This document shows, piece after piece, positions 32,003 through 45,316 of a DNA stretch of 64,000 bases; the stretch's first letter is position 1, and each line of letters starts with the position of its first letter. The position numbers and the translations under genes were made by a program. This DNA is from Aculops lycopersici (taxonomy: Eukaryota > Arthropoda > Arachnida > Trombidiformes > Eriophyidae): assembly GCA_015350385.1 (NCBI GenBank), contig WNKI01000003.1, positions 1,149,730 through 1,213,729 on the forward strand, in the 5' to 3' direction. The notes under the pieces were generated by a model. That model saw only the letters and a program-made list of their open reading frames with translations, was not told the DNA's origin and ran no database searches.

Positions 32003-35000
32003 GAAACAAGTTGCTCTCTCTCCTCCGGAATCAATGATGCAATAAACTAAAGAGTTGACTCCTGGTATTTGTTGGCCATATGTCAGGTGGTGGTCTTTCA
32101 AGCGATGACATCAATTAAAGTGCCACTTGAACATTTCTAACCTTTGCCTTTATACAGCTAGTTAGCTGGCAGAAACATAAACAACAAGCGGCCGAAACTG
32201 TAAAACTTTCTCCACAACCATCTACATCCAGCAACTTGTTGGTCAAGTTCCGACTAGTAGAGTTCCCGGACTGGCCAATTGAAAATTAAAACTACAGATC
32301 ATAAAAATCCTCCACTCGCAGCCATCATCTTAACAGCAACAACAACAGTTATGACAACAGAAACCACAAAACCCATTGACCCCACCTGTTGTCTTTAGCT
32401 TATGGTAGCCGACGTGCAACTAGTTTGAATCGACAGATGGGAGAATTTTGATCGTGTTATCAGCAATATTTTTTGCTTTGTTTTGAATATAGCATATGGA
32501 TAACAAACCGTCAGTTCCTCTCTCTTTCTTCTGATCTCATATGAAGAGTTATGTCGACATAGCGGCGACTCGAATCACCTGAAAGGCGCGCTGATTGAGC
32601 TGGAACCATTGTGCCAAGGCCAGCCGGGTCAATAGCTGACTAGAAAGGGAGAGGGGATGACCATTACTATCTACACGACCATTGGCTAGGTAGATGGTTA
32701 GCTCAGCTGAAATGTCTGCCATTCAAAAACTACAACAACGACACTAAACATCAGAAGGGGAGAGCAAAAGTCGAAGCCACAAATTCAACCGACCAGCTAG
32801 ATTTTTTCATTGATCGCTCTCGCGGCCAAACTACTGTAACTCCCGAGCTGAATGCTAGACTAACTGGCTTGCAGATTGACGGCCGATGACTAGTCAAGGC
32901 GAAGCTAATTTGATTGGACTCGCTTCGTTCTGTGCGCGCGAGTTGGCTAGCTTGCCAGAGGAGCTTCGCGTTCAGAATTTCAGGTGAGGCGGCTAGTTGT
33001 AAGATTTGCGAGAAGATTTGTTTCTAGCAGACAAGGAGCATCACCTAGCCTGAGTAGATCTCTCAAGTGGCAAGGTAGCATTAAGGTAGTACTAAGCAAC
33101 TCCCTCGAGCCTTGAAACAAAAGAGGCGCGTCCACCTGTTTGATCCTAATGCCCATTTGCTTTTCTTTCTCTCTATCTCTCTATCTATCTTTGTCTTCCC
33201 CCCACTTGGCTTTTAATCCTCCCTTTGTTCGTTCGGTGGTGTCCGAAAGCTTCAAGGTAGAGGCTCCGCGGTCGCCAAGTGCAACTGAAGGAATGTAATC
33301 AGCAATCAGCCTTCAGCTTTAGTTTCGCTTTAAACTACGGGCATCGGCTGGCTCTAGAGGTGATCGCGTGCGAGATGCGCATTCTAACCGGAACTAAACA
33401 CTTGCAAGTCCTTCTCTCTGACCAGCTGCACAGCCATTCAGTTAGTCAGTCTCTTATGACTCCATCGCGAGCGTTTCGCTAATTTGGCGACTACCGAATG
33501 ATCGCCTATCCAACCCACTGCTTCCAGTTCAATCCGCTCCACTCTTGGACTTGGCCGCGGTTTAGTTTACGAGACAAATGGAAATGATGGCAACGGCAAC
33601 CTCGGATCCAAGACCACGACCTGGAGGCAGATCGAGGTGCAGGTGATTTAGTTTGACTGACTGACTGACCAGGTAGTCGACTGATTGATGCGAGCAGTGA
33701 TTTCTCACCGTAGTCGTCGTCGCAAACGTCGTCCGCGTCTTTTTCATCTTGTTGACTGGATTTTGTTGTTGTTGTTGTTGTTGTTATTCCGCTCGCTGCT
33801 CAAGGATCTCTTATATAAGTTTGCTCTCTCTCTCTCTCTAACCCACCAAAGTACCGCCATTCTTAATGCCTGTTGCCCCCATGATAAGAATGTGCGCAAA
33901 CTGAACCAGCGCGCCGACTCGACTGTTGTGTTGTTGCTATTACCTGCAACGAGTGGTTGGAATAATCATAATCATCATGATAATAAATGATCTAGCCTCG
34001 GAGAAAAACTTTTCGCTCCTCACTTCCCGTCTCGCCTCTCTCCTCGAACTTCTCTGACGTTTGTCCGTTTGCCTCAGCGTTTGGCTCAGCGGCCTCAGCT
34101 GCCGAAAAGTCGGAGCCGATCGATTAGCAGCATTAGCGGTGGCAACGGCGGCGGCAACCTGTTGTTAGCGAGTCTCGATTGTTGCAAAGTAGAACTGCCG
34201 CAACGACTTCCGTTGCCAGAAGGGCAAGCGAGAATTCATATGCTACTTTGTGGTCTTCATCAATTGTTGTCGTTGCTCTCTCCCTCCCTCGGGATAAATT
34301 GAGGAAATTTGAACGTCGCTTATGACGAACGATGAGATTCTAGTTGCCAGACGACCAATAGACGACTGGCTAGAAAAAGCGTCGGATGAGAGGCAATGTT
34401 GAGCTGCCCTTCGGCGCACAAATCTAATGGTCAAGTGGCAACAAAGTTTTGGTTGTTGTCGTTGCTCCGGCAAGCCGCATGCGAGGAAGGCGATACGAGT
34501 TGTGAGCGGCGCAACAAGTAACTCGATGGCGATAATCGTGCGCCGTAGTTGCGGTGTAATATACAAGCGGCGGTGGCGGTGGCGACTCACCTGTTGCTGG
34601 GCCAGCCGCAGAAGCGGCAAATATGACCGCTGCACGGAGGGAATCATGAATACTTTGTGGCGCCCGATGAACTTGACTGTTGCGACCGAGTGTTAGTGTA
34701 TGAGTGGAGTTGGTCTAATATGAAAACTACAACGGAGCACGAGATTTTTTGGAGCTGTATTCTTTCGGATGGCTGGCTAGCTTACCGAACGATAAAAAGC
34801 TTTGGCTAACAGCTCCGCGGCCGCGGCTGCATTTCCGCTGGCTTGGCCAATCTGAGGGGCGAGTCGCTGTGTGTTGTGGTAATTTTGCTAGCCGTCGGTT
34901 GAGCATAATCACGCTCTCTGCCAACAACACTCGCTTCGTTGGCCTGGTCAGTCCAACAGGTAGGCAGGCAAGCAGACAGTCGAATGACTCATAAAGCAGA

Positions 35001-35452
35001 GCCAGCGCAAACCTCGCGCAGCTCGGCAACAGGTGAGCGCTCGTCGGCCAGGCTGCGAGCTGTGTGGAGCTGCGCTGCGCGAGTTTTGCTAGGAATCTGC
35101 AGACTGCAGACTGCAGAAACGCCAGTTGCGCAATGGACAGCTACTAACTGGCCATTGTAATTTCTTTCGCAGGTAGCGAGCCGTCGAGTCAATCGTCCAG
35201 TCGCAGGCAAAACTAAACGTTTTCTCGAAGCTGCTAACTGTTTTACCAGACGGCCGCAGCTAAATACTCGTCCAGCAGCATCACTCGCAGTGTCAGTCAG
35301 TCTGCTTGCGAGTAAGTCTTTTTACCTGCGCAACCTCCAGCTTTCGTTCGGTCGAAACTTGGAACTCGCCGCTCCGAGATTCCAACGCACCACTTGCAAC
35401 TCGCAACCGCCACCACCACTACATCGAGATTACCATTTTTATTATTACCATT

Positions 35453-35457
35453 ACAGC

Positions 35458-35543
<86 letters not shown>

Positions 35544-35565
35544 CGACAACGACAACAACAACTCA
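35453..35565 (+). repeat. Long (CAA)n microsatellite
   Basis: About 110 bases of CAA units with a few CGA interruptions near the 3' end. It begins right after an acceptor-like ATTACAG. All six frames read as Gln, Asn, Thr or their antisense runs and should not be taken as genes. Confidence 0.97.
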
Positions 35566-36432
35566 CTGCAAATCTACTGAAGGCTAAAGCAGAGAGAGGG
35601 GGACTAGCCTTCTGGTGGCCAGAGAGAGAAAGAGATAGAACGACGAGAGGGGAAGAGTTTAGTGTTAGTTTGGTGGGTAGGATGCAATTAGCCTGCGCAA
35701 CTAATATGAGCGCAGTGGCACTCTTATAATCCAACGAAGACTTAAGCTGCTGCCGGTCAGTTTCAGTCGAGAGGAATAGAAGCGAGCGAGAGAGTTAAAG
35801 GTTCTTGACGTGAGATCAAGAGCAAGAGTTCGTGTTTCTTGTCTCGCTACGCATTCGAGTTAAATGGAACCTACGAAGCCAAGCACCAAGAAAAGTAACA
35901 AAGGCGGCAACTGCCCAACAAAGCGACAACCACTTGATGAGTCGAAAGGATGCACCAACCTGTTGCGCTGAGAGTCAAGAGTTTAATCAGTGAGGCACAA
36001 GTTCAAGTTGGTGAAAGAGGAAGAGTCGCTAAATTAGAGCAAGCGAGCGAGCGAGTGAGTGAGACATTAGAGTCAAATGAGAGAACCAAGACAGAGCTAA
36101 AGTTTTCAGCTTGGATTGTTGTTGCTGTTGCTGTCTTTGCCACGACCGCAGCGTCGTCGTTGATATAACGAGAAAGAGAGCGGCAGTTGCATTTTAGTTT
36201 AAGCTGGCAGTCAGGTAGCCGAGATAAAGTGAGCAGCCAACCAAGGTGACTGGACAGAGCGTATCTCTTGTCGCTTGTAAAGTTGTAGCGCCGAGAGTAA
36301 AGTGATAGACAAACAGACGGAAGATCATCATCAAGCTGCCGGACGGTCTTGTCACTTGTTGCTGAATCGCAGCTCACCAATCTCGTTGTTTTCATTGTTG
36401 TTGTTGGATTGCTGGTCATCTAAAGGAAAAGC

Positions 36433-36457
36433 GAGAGAGAGAGAGAGAGAGAGAGAC
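36433..36457 (+). repeat. (GA)n microsatellite
   Basis: About 12 GA units in non-coding sequence upstream of the large exon at 37419. Confidence 0.95.
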
Positions 36458-37418
36458 GCTGCCGAATTTAGCTAAACCACCACTTGGCGAGTCGCGGAGT
36501 AACAAGTGGTTTTGTTTGATTGTCCGTTTATTTCTTTGCGAGCTTGGCAAGTCGCGCTTGAGCGCGCTAGTTGGCTAACAAGTAGTTCAAGTCTCTGGGT
36601 GCATCAATGATTTAGTGGTAACCATAAACTTGGCTGCAACCACATTAACTCGGCTCAGTTCAAGTCAGTTCGGTTCAGTTAAGCCAAGTCTCCAAAGAAG
36701 AAAAGAAGATTGAAAAAACTTCGCGCCATTTACATACTCAAATTGCTCTTGTGGTTTTAAGTTTTATTTAACAAGTGGAAAATTAAGTGGGAAGCTAGAA
36801 AAATTCCAAAGGGAGAGGCGTTTGTTTGCTCATCAATTTGCAAGAGGGAAGAAGTTTCAATATCAAGCCGACAGTCAGATTGTTACTTCACTCCAAGTTC
36901 AATGCTCCATTCAAGATCATGATCGACTAGAACTATCAACTCTTCTTCTCACTCAGGTTTATTATTTACAATGCAAAAAGAGCCTCTCCTTTCAGATATT
37001 TGCTGTCGATACTCATCAGGTCTATGAGAAAAACATAAAATTTTTTGCTGAACTTACAGGTGAAGCAGCCTGTTGCTGACTGGCGCACCTGGCGGCTAGT
37101 AGATTCAAAGTCACGCACTAGAAACGAAAGAAGCACTCAATTGATGCTCAACATTATCATCATTATTGTAATGTAACTTGAGTGCGGCAACTAAAACTAG
37201 ATCATTCACTTAACGCGTCCTATGCTCTGCCACTCAATCGACTGCCAAGCTCAAGGTCAACGATAAAAGTTACGATGGCGACGACGACGACGGCAGGCAA
37301 AATTTTGTCCAGGAAATAAATTTCAAAATTTTAAATAAAAAATTCCTTGAACTCCACTCGTTAAAAGGGAAAACTCTTGAGATTTTCCAATAGAGAAAAA
37401 GAGACTTAATAGATAAAA

Positions 37419-40400
37419 ATGGACTTGAATTTTGCTCTCGGCGGTGGGCAAAAATCCAATAACCGCAAGGAGGAGAAACACCAACTTCAAAGCCAATTGA
37501 TGGCTCCAACAAGACATCAACAGCGGCAACAGCAAATGGACTCGCCAGTTTTGGCGGCGCGAAAGTCGAGGGTTTTGTTGGAAGTGCGAAAAAATCAACA
37601 GCAACAACTGGCGAGTCCAACAAGTGGTTGCTCGTCGGCTAGCCAGCCACAAACGATGACAAGCATTCAATTGGGAGGCTGCCATAATACAACTACCAAC
37701 AATAATATTGATAGTAACGGCAACAAAAGAGCCACAAGTAGCCAGAAGATTCAAGTTCACAGCTCCACAGCAACAAAAACTACTACTTCAGCAATAGTAT
37801 CAAACGAGAAGCATCAATCGTCTCGGCTCCTTAGCAAGTTGGCCGAGTTGCGCCACCGAATTGGCTACCGAAACGGTCCAAGTGCCGCCGACAATTTCGC
37901 CTCCAAATCTAACTCAACAATCAGGCAGCAGCAGCAGCAGCAGCAACAAGTGGTTACCTGTGGCAACAACAACAACAACAGCGGCAATAATATTAATGGC
38001 AGCAACATGAGATACGAGGGCCAAAGTGCTGCAGGCAACCAACAAGTGAGAATGTTAGACAACAATCATGACGTAAACTTTCAAGATCTGAATCGAAATC
38101 TGTATCGAGAGGAAAACTTGAGTGACAATGCCGCTCATTTTATTCGTCGAGTCGACGATAACTTCCGGTTTTCGATGGCAAACCAACGAGAGAGTGATCA
38201 GCCGACGAGATTGAGTCAACAAAATAGCCAATCAATTAGGTCGACTAGTGACTCTAGTAGCGGATTTGTATCTGAATTAAGTAGTGAGACGCCAAATACT
38301 TCAAATACTGCCAACATTGCCACAAGTGATACCAATTCCACAGGCCAGAGTGGCGCCCGTGAGTTTCGCAGTAAACTCATAGATGATTTGGAAAAATTAT
38401 TAATCAGTTTCTCCGGTTCCACCAGTGAACCTGCAATGGAAATTGATGGAAATCCAAGTGACAACAACCTGCGTAATATTGAACCGGAAGTGGATAAGAA
38501 AGAAATATCCAACACTTCTATTACTAGTCTAAACCTGAATTTGAATGGACGAGCGAGCCCATCACATGACCAAGTAAAATTTAATGCTTCAGAGCAACTA
38601 TATGAGCAGCGGCACCATCAAAACCAGATGGCCTACAGCACCATGAGCAGCCGAGCAACACCCATGATTCAGGATTCGACTCTGACTCGAGGCCAAGAGT
38701 TTGACTACTCGACTTTGTGTCGCGACGAGTTTAGCAGTTTCATTGCGATCGAGACTAACAGTAATGAGCGGCAACAGGCAAATCAACAACAAACCGGAAG
38801 TGAACCCTCACCTGTGCCCAGCCAAAGGCGCCAACGGCGACCGCCCATTGCTGGAGCCTCGAAGACACAAACCGCTCGGCGCCAATCAACCACCACCACC
38901 GCCGCCACCGGCCGCCGATACTCCCATAACTCCACGAGCCACGGTCCCATGCTCGTGGGCGTCCACGATACTTCAGACGGTCGATCCATTGACACGGCCG
39001 AGAGTTTGGATAGATCTCAAAGTGAAGAGGATGATTGCTCGTCTTCGCCTTCGCCCAGTTCCTCGCCATCGCTACCTGTTGATGGGGAGGATGAGGAGGG
39101 CTTGGCAATTGAGTTGAGCATGAGTAGCGACGATTTCGACGAGAGGGATCTTAGAAGAAATGAAGCAGAGGAGGAGGAGGAGGAAGTAGATTATCGAGTG
39201 CAGCAGCCAGTTTCTAGTTCGCCGGAAGTGGTTAGTTATAATCACAACGACCATCAACAAGATCATAAATACCAACTTCAAGTAATGGAAAAGGAAGGTG
39301 AGAAGAAGACTTTAAATGATCAGCACGCCAACATGATTCATTCCAGTGAAGATCGATTGTTTGCTGTTCAAGATTATGACGTTGCAACAAGTTGTTGCAT
39401 CACTGGCAACAACGAAGCAGTCGAAAATTTCAACTCGGAAAGAATGATGTCGATCGTATCTAGTGGCAGTAGTAATATTGATAGCAGTCGTAGTAATAGT
39501 GGCGGCGAGTCCACGCCGACTGAAGATAATCGCAACGAGGTTGACCTTGTGGCTTGTCATAATGAAGTCGGTGGCGACGGCGGCGGCAATAGTAGTAGTA
39601 GTAGGAGGAGTGAAATTGAAGAGGGGGAAAGATTTAACTTGGAATTAAAACAACTCAACAAGCAACCAGAGATTAGACTAGCTGATGATGGACTAAGCAA
39701 AATGCTCGATGTTTACCTGCATAGAATGAAGTCGCTACTGAAACTTGTCGACGGAGACAGATCCGTTTCCTTGGACGAGGCTTTTGGTCGTTGTGTTGTT
39801 GGTGGTGGTGGCAAGAGGAACGGCATCAGTAATGGCGACGACGGCGGCAGCAGTTGCAAAGAAGAAAAGACAACGTCGTCCATTTTGGAGGAAAAAGGAG
39901 ATTATATCATGGACCAGGAGCTGAAATTTAGCGAGGAATCAGATGAGATAAAAGTCAGTGACGAGTTCAAAACGGAGATTGAGTTTGTACCCGTTAAGAG
40001 GCCGTCTAGTCAAATGCCGAGAGTTGTGCAAGAGATGACCATTGAAGAGGAGAATGGAGATGAGTCGGAATGTGAAATGTTAAATAGTGGACACCATCAA
40101 CAGGTTGTCACGAATTCAGTGACATCAAACTTTTACATTAACATGATGGCTGCTCCTCATTTGACACCTAAATTAGATTGGTCCGAGATTTTCAAGGACT
40201 TTGAATGGGCATCAAAGACGAACTCAATTGGATCGTTTGATGCAAGCAAAATTAACTTGGCCGAATTGAAGAGCTCGCTTATTCAGCGTTTAGTTGGCCA
40301 GCAACAAAGTGGAGAACAACATCAACAAATTATCGGTGGCAAAGTGAACGAAATTCTAACTGATCATCTCAGAGAGTTTCTTAAAAATTACCAATTATAT

Positions 40401-42899
40401 CAGGAACAATTCAAGGCAAACACAAGCTTTGCCACCGATTGGCACTCCAATTGGTATTTCGCCTACAGCAAGCGCGAGCGTTGCGACTCAAGTTTAGATT
40501 TGGACTCCACTTCTTCCTCCTCATCCTCTTCAAAGAGATTCAAGAATGGCAACGATGATCTCGGGCAAAAAATTGAACTTGGAAGAGGAGAAGAGAGCAA
40601 AGGCAGGTGGTCGTCGCCAGCGCCAGCGCCGCAAACGATGATTCAACAGCAACAGGTCGACCTAATCAAGTACTCGACGCTCGTGCTGGGCAGGTGTAAG
40701 CCAATTAGGCTGGCGTCGATAATTTACTCCGCTTGTGAGGATAACAACAACAACCATGATCTTGTATCATCATCATCTTCTTCATCGTCGGCGTCCTCAA
40801 CTCGAGCTCATGAACAATCGTTGGCCGCAACCAAAACGCTAAACTCCCTCTACGAACTCGAGCAGCTCGAGACCATTGAGCAGGTGAATGAATTGTGTGA
40901 TAAATACTCGACTAGTTGCCTCACTGCGAGTCAGCGTTTACCCGACGTTTGCCACATGTTGATTTACGATCTAGATGACGACGACGACGGCGATTCGAGT
41001 GACTCCAGGAAGAAGAAGAAGAAAAAACGCTCGCTCCTAGTCAGCTACGATACCAGCTTAGTGTCCGGCCGACCGGAAGTGGCTGGCAACAGGCGATTTT
41101 CGGCCTACGGTTATCACTTCGATCTGCCGAAATTGCCAATCAGTCGGCGGGTTTACGATACACGCAATTCACAATCATCCCCTAGAAATGAGCAGCAAAG
41201 TCAAGCTATCGTTGAGCGCAAATTTCATAAATTCAAAGTTGCCATTTTGCAAAGATTCAATGAAATGATCTCACAAAGAGACTCATATGCCCAAATCATA
41301 CGCGAGCCGCCCACTAGTGACAGGGTTAAATTTGTGATTCCACTCAAGAGTGTTGAGTTGTTTGATCGCCTGCCAATCATACAATTTTGCGCCAAATGTT
41401 CAGGCGCGCTGCCCATTTTAGTCAGATGGTTCAGGCAAGAGAATGGAAAAGGATCGGAGAGCGAAGGTAAAATTATCTGGCGAGAAATTAGTGACATCCA
41501 ATCAATTCCAGGGGATCAACTAAAGGTCCGATTGGCAACGGCAAATTTCGACAACCGCCATCAACAGGTGGCGACCAACAACAATTATAATAATGATAAT
41601 CCTCCTGTTGAGAGTTGGCCAATTAATATGCAAGCAAACTACGACTTTGAATACCAAACTAAGTGGATGAGTTGGTTTAGATTTAGGCGTTACCAAGACG
41701 ATATTTTGTTTGAGATCAAATCAACGAAAGGATTGAAAGCCGGTCACGATCGTTGCGATGACGATTATGATCGCAATTACAAGTGTGTGATACAAAACTA
41801 TTGCTCCATTGACGAGCACAGGTTTTCTCTAAAACTAGCCACCAACAAGAGACAACAACCTGTTGTTAGTTTGAAGGGGACAGGAAGTGACAAGCAAAGG
41901 GTGGACGACTCGCGGGGAGAGGAGGAAAAGCGCAAGGCCATTCTGAGGACTTGGTCTCAGCGTACACTGCACCGACCGCAACCCAAAACCGACGATCGGT
42001 TGCGAGAAAAGGAATTGCTCGAGCAACAGCAACAACAAGTGGTTGTTGCGTGTCCCCTAACTAGCTCACTGTCGCGCGTTCAGCAATTGGACAAGCAAAA
42101 ATCTCAAAGCAATTGCACAAAGGCTAGCCAACTAACCGTTGGACACCTGTCATCAAGTGTGGCCAACAGCGAAGAGGTCGACAAAAAGTTTGGCCGCGAT
42201 TTTCCCTATCATCCGGAAAATTTACTCAAAAGATTGCGGGAAAATCGGTACTCATCGGTGTCAAATTCAACGACAAGATGCAAGCTGATAAGTAGATCTA
42301 GTCAAGATGTCGCTCCAAGTCAAAGTGTCACTTTTCAAGATGACGATCATGATGAAGATTTAAGAGTTTCCGACTTGAACATTATGAAGGAAAGAGATGA
42401 TAATGAAGATGAAAATATTACAAGTGTTGGAGGTAACAAAATTAACCGAGTGGATTTGGCCGAGCAGAATGCGTGTCGAGAATCGGAATTTAGGCAATCG
42501 TTTGAGCAAGTTGATGAGGTAAATTTGAGCGGCAGTGGCACCACTGTAAGTGAGTTGAAGTCAGCGGCGGTAATTCGAGAAGTTGGAGATTCAAATGAAG
42601 AGCAGCAGCAGCCACCATCCATACCATGGCGGTATAAGAGAGACCGAGGAGATGGAAATGAAGATCAGAAGCAACAAGTGGCGAGAATCGCGGCCGCCGC
42701 TGAAAATTCCCCCTACCTCAAGAGCACAAGTCGCGAGACTCACACGAGATTGGCCGAGGCAACAAGTGGCCACTCGCCGGTCGATGCCTCAGTGAATGCC
42801 ACCGCCGCCGCTAGCGGGGAGCGCGAAGCCGACGATTGGCATTCGTGTCGCTCGTCTACTCAAGCGGCAACCCGAAACCGACAGGGCAACAAGTCACAG
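37419..42899 (+). CDS. Very large low-complexity protein with one Ig-like domain (5' exon)
   Basis: An ATG at 37419 opens 1,827 codons up to TCACAG/GTAAGTAG, a near-perfect donor at 42899/42900; without splicing the frame ends 16 codons later. Most of the protein is Gln, Asn, Ser, Thr and acid-rich. A conserved-looking part near residues 1270-1480 reads HKFKVAILQRFNEMI, then VKFVIPLKSVELFDRLPIIQFCAKCSG, VRWFRQ and YKCVIQNYCSIDEHRFSLKL. The spacing Cys, Trp and Tyr-x-Cys is that of an I-set Ig domain with a long insertion before the second Cys. Such domains are common in muscle and cytoskeletal proteins, but I cannot name the family. The donor shows that more exons follow; the frame at 45317-45787 is one candidate because an AG at 45349 joins in phase. 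Confidence 0.7.
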
Positions 42900-43431
42900 G
42901 TAAGTAGTGGAAGTCGACGAGAGAGAGGAGAGGAGAGGGAGGAGTGAGAAGAAGAAGAACTAGCATTAGTGGGGGGAGATTAATTCATTCGGGCAAGTCC
43001 TCGTTTCTCGTTGGTCACAGTCCATCCATCAGCAGCACTAGTCATGAAAATTTTGGCCGAGGTTTGGAACTTTCCGCCAACACACTCGACGGCCCGTCCG
43101 CCGGAAGTTGCGAGGACCATGGAGCAGCAAAGTCTCGCTGGTCTCCAGCAACAACCTGTTGCTGCCAATGGTGCGTCTGCTCGCACGCTAGAGTATTATT
43201 GCCGTGCTCATTAGTTGGACTGCAGTAGTGGTGTTGGCTAACATAAGAGCAACCACTGCTCTAGTCGTGGTTATTATTCACCACCAACTCGCATCTCGAG
43301 TCAAAGTCCAGGCAAAAGAAGGAGGAGACGTCAGTGACTCGCTAGTTGGCAACTCGAGGCTGACTTTTTCTAATTTCAGTAGCCACTAAACTACTCTAGC
43401 CAATTAGAATCCTCTCAGCTTCGTGCATTTG

Positions 43432-43462
<31 letters not shown>

Positions 43463-43935
43463 TGGTTGGTCTTTCTGCCTTGAGTTGGCGAGTTTGCAGC
43501 TAAGATAAGTTTGTTGTCGTCCCTGGGGCTAATATTACAGCACGCAACCGCCTGGCGAAAAGTAATGCGACACCTGGACGGAATATGCAGCCCCATTTAT
43601 CTTCTCAAGTAGCCACTTTACTCACCAGAGAGGTAGTAGTCTACCACTACCTCACCTACTTAAACTGCTGTATGCTAAGCTTCCGTTAGCTTTTCTCTCT
43701 TCATGTGTTTGTTGTTTGCCTTATGAGAGGGATTATTTATTTATATATCTATTTTCTTGCTTAGATGGTGACACATCAGAATGGAAAAGGGAACTCGATC
43801 TATCAACAAGTTGGCGTCTCCTCTCACCTGCTCACTCCTCGTTCTCAGCCTCCAAATCGTAGTCAGTCCTCTTGCCAGAGAGTGTCGGGCTTGAAGCGGG
43901 CGGACTCGAGGTCGCAAGCGCATTGCTCAATCTGA
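42900..43935. other. Intron or spacer after the large exon
   Basis: This is probably intronic for the large gene. It has a CT tract at 43436-43462. An acceptor-like TTTTCTTGCTTAG ends near 43764, followed by a 56-codon open frame in phase 0 with the donor at 42899. That frame lies upstream of, and partly antisense to, the last exon of the minus-strand secreted gene, so I cannot say which is used. Confidence 0.35.
43436..43462 (+). repeat. (CT)n microsatellite
   Basis: About 13 CT units in non-coding sequence. Confidence 0.95.
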
Positions 43936-45107
43936 TTAATCTCGCAACAAATATCGCGTGCGAAGTATCTCGAGTTGCAAACTCCGTTCATTGTCATACG
44001 GACAGCTTGAGCAAATTGGAGCACCGAGGAGCCGATGAGAGATAGCGCAACGAATCTGACAAGGCTGGCAACCTGTTGAATTCCGAGCACATCTTGTCCG
44101 GTGGCGGTTGTTTGTGTTTCTGTTTATTCAACTAGAAATCATATTTTCCGAATTGAATAAATTGGATTCCTCAGGTGCTAATAGTGATGGTGGTGGTTTT
44201 GAATATGGCCGAAAAGTTTTCCTGACTCTATCAATCATTTAGATTCAAGAGTCTCTCGTTACGAAACAAAGCTCACACTTGCTCTTTTTCGGTCACTACT
44301 TATTGCTGGGCTATTTAGGGACAGACCGCGCCCCCGAACTCGCTCAGCGATGATACGATCCGTGAGCCCCAATGGGCAGAATGAAGCTACGTAGTTGATG
44401 TGTGAGAGCGTTGCGATTGTTTCGAATAATTTAGGTCGGAGAATGGCGATAGGTAAGCGGCAGGTCGATCACAGGTGAGTGAGAGAGTTAGCTTAAGGAG
44501 TGATTGTAATGTTGAATGGTTATGTGGATGACGAAGCAGTTCGCTGGTAGAATACTGGCGAGAAAATAAAACTAAGTCCATCGATTGCCAAAAAGTTTTG
44601 AACCTCTGCAATACTTACACTTGCGGCGCGGCAGGCGCCGAATAAGAAGGAGCCGGCGGGTAGTAGACGGGAGATGGGTAAGCAACCGGATGGTGGTTGC
44701 CCTTTTGCATGGCTACAGGTGGTCGTTTTATTTCAGTGTGATCCGATTGCAATTCATTTCGACCGTTTTTTATTTTGATTGGCTCTTGTTAATATTCCAT
44801 TTCTCATCTAGAGTAGTAGTAGTAGTTGTAGTAGTAGTAGAAGTAGTAGTGGTGACCATTTATTTCAACACAACTCAAAATAAGTGCTCAACACAACTGC
44901 CTCTGCAGACTAAAGTCTTGAAAGAGAAGCGGCAGCATGATACTCACCCAGCAAAATTGCAATCAAGAAGCCGGACAAAAACTTCCTGTTTGGACCGCAT
45001 TCAACTGGCGGCGGGGGCAGCCATAGCAGCGATTGTGTTAGAATTAGGATGCAAAGCAGCAGGAACTTGGCGCTTGAAGTGGACTTGAGTGTTGATATCA
45101 TACTCAT
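43936..45107 (-). CDS. Small secreted Cys-rich protein, three exons (reconstructed)
   Basis: Exon 1 (45107-44948) starts MSMISTL and has a strong signal peptide (AKFLLLCILILTQSLLW), then PPPPVECGPNRKF. It ends at a perfect donor, CTGG/GTGAGTA. Exon 2 (44712-44619) lies between CACCTGTAG and AAGT/GTAAGTAT and encodes HHPVAYPSPVYYPPAPSYSA, a Tyr/Pro/Ala-rich repeat as in cuticle or eggshell proteins. Exon 3 (44119-43936, or from 44092) encodes CARNSTGCQPCQIRCA and ICSSCP before a stop. Phases 1 and 2 fit at both junctions, giving about 145 residues. Exon 3 is the weakest: another frame there (NGVCNSRYFARDICC and CAC) is also Cys-rich and runs to 43863. Signal peptide and composition point to an extracellular protein; the function is unknown. 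Confidence 0.45.
44812..44856 (+). repeat. Imperfect (AGT)n tract
   Basis: About 45 bases of AGT units with TGT and AGA variants, inside the first intron of the secreted-protein gene on the other strand. Confidence 0.9.
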
Positions 45108-45316
45108 AATCTTCGAGCTCCCGCCTGTTGATACTAGCAAAGCTTTTTTCTTAATCTTCTCCCGCTGACCTTCAAAACTTGCGCAACCCGCTCTCCTGTC
45201 TTGTCTTGATTCTGATGCCGCCCTTCTTAACCGACTTGAGATTCTGTCAATTTTTTATCTGTTGTGACGTACAACTAACCGAAATCCCCCACTCGCATTC
45301 ATTCACCTGTCATCCA

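Larger units (their letters stand above)
31349..37418. other. Large repeat-rich spacer with probable leader exons
   Basis: About 6 kb lies between divergent genes. It holds a hairpin at 31967, a triplicated CTGCAGA unit near 35097-35117, a CAA tract at 35453, a GA tract at 36433 and many CAACA(A/G)GT(G/T)G words. Good plus-strand splice pairs suggest untranslated exons of the gene at 37419: GGCAACAG/GTGAGC at 35032/35033 with TTTCTTTCGCAG ending at 35172, and CGA/GTAAGT near 35311 with TTACCATTACAG ending at 35454. A further acceptor, CTTCTCACTCAG, ends near 36956. No conserved protein is visible. Confidence 0.45.

Noticed and set aside
35290..35734. Overlapping frames of poly-Gln, poly-Asn, poly-Thr and poly-Cys
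   Set aside because: All arise from the 110-base CAA microsatellite read in different frames.
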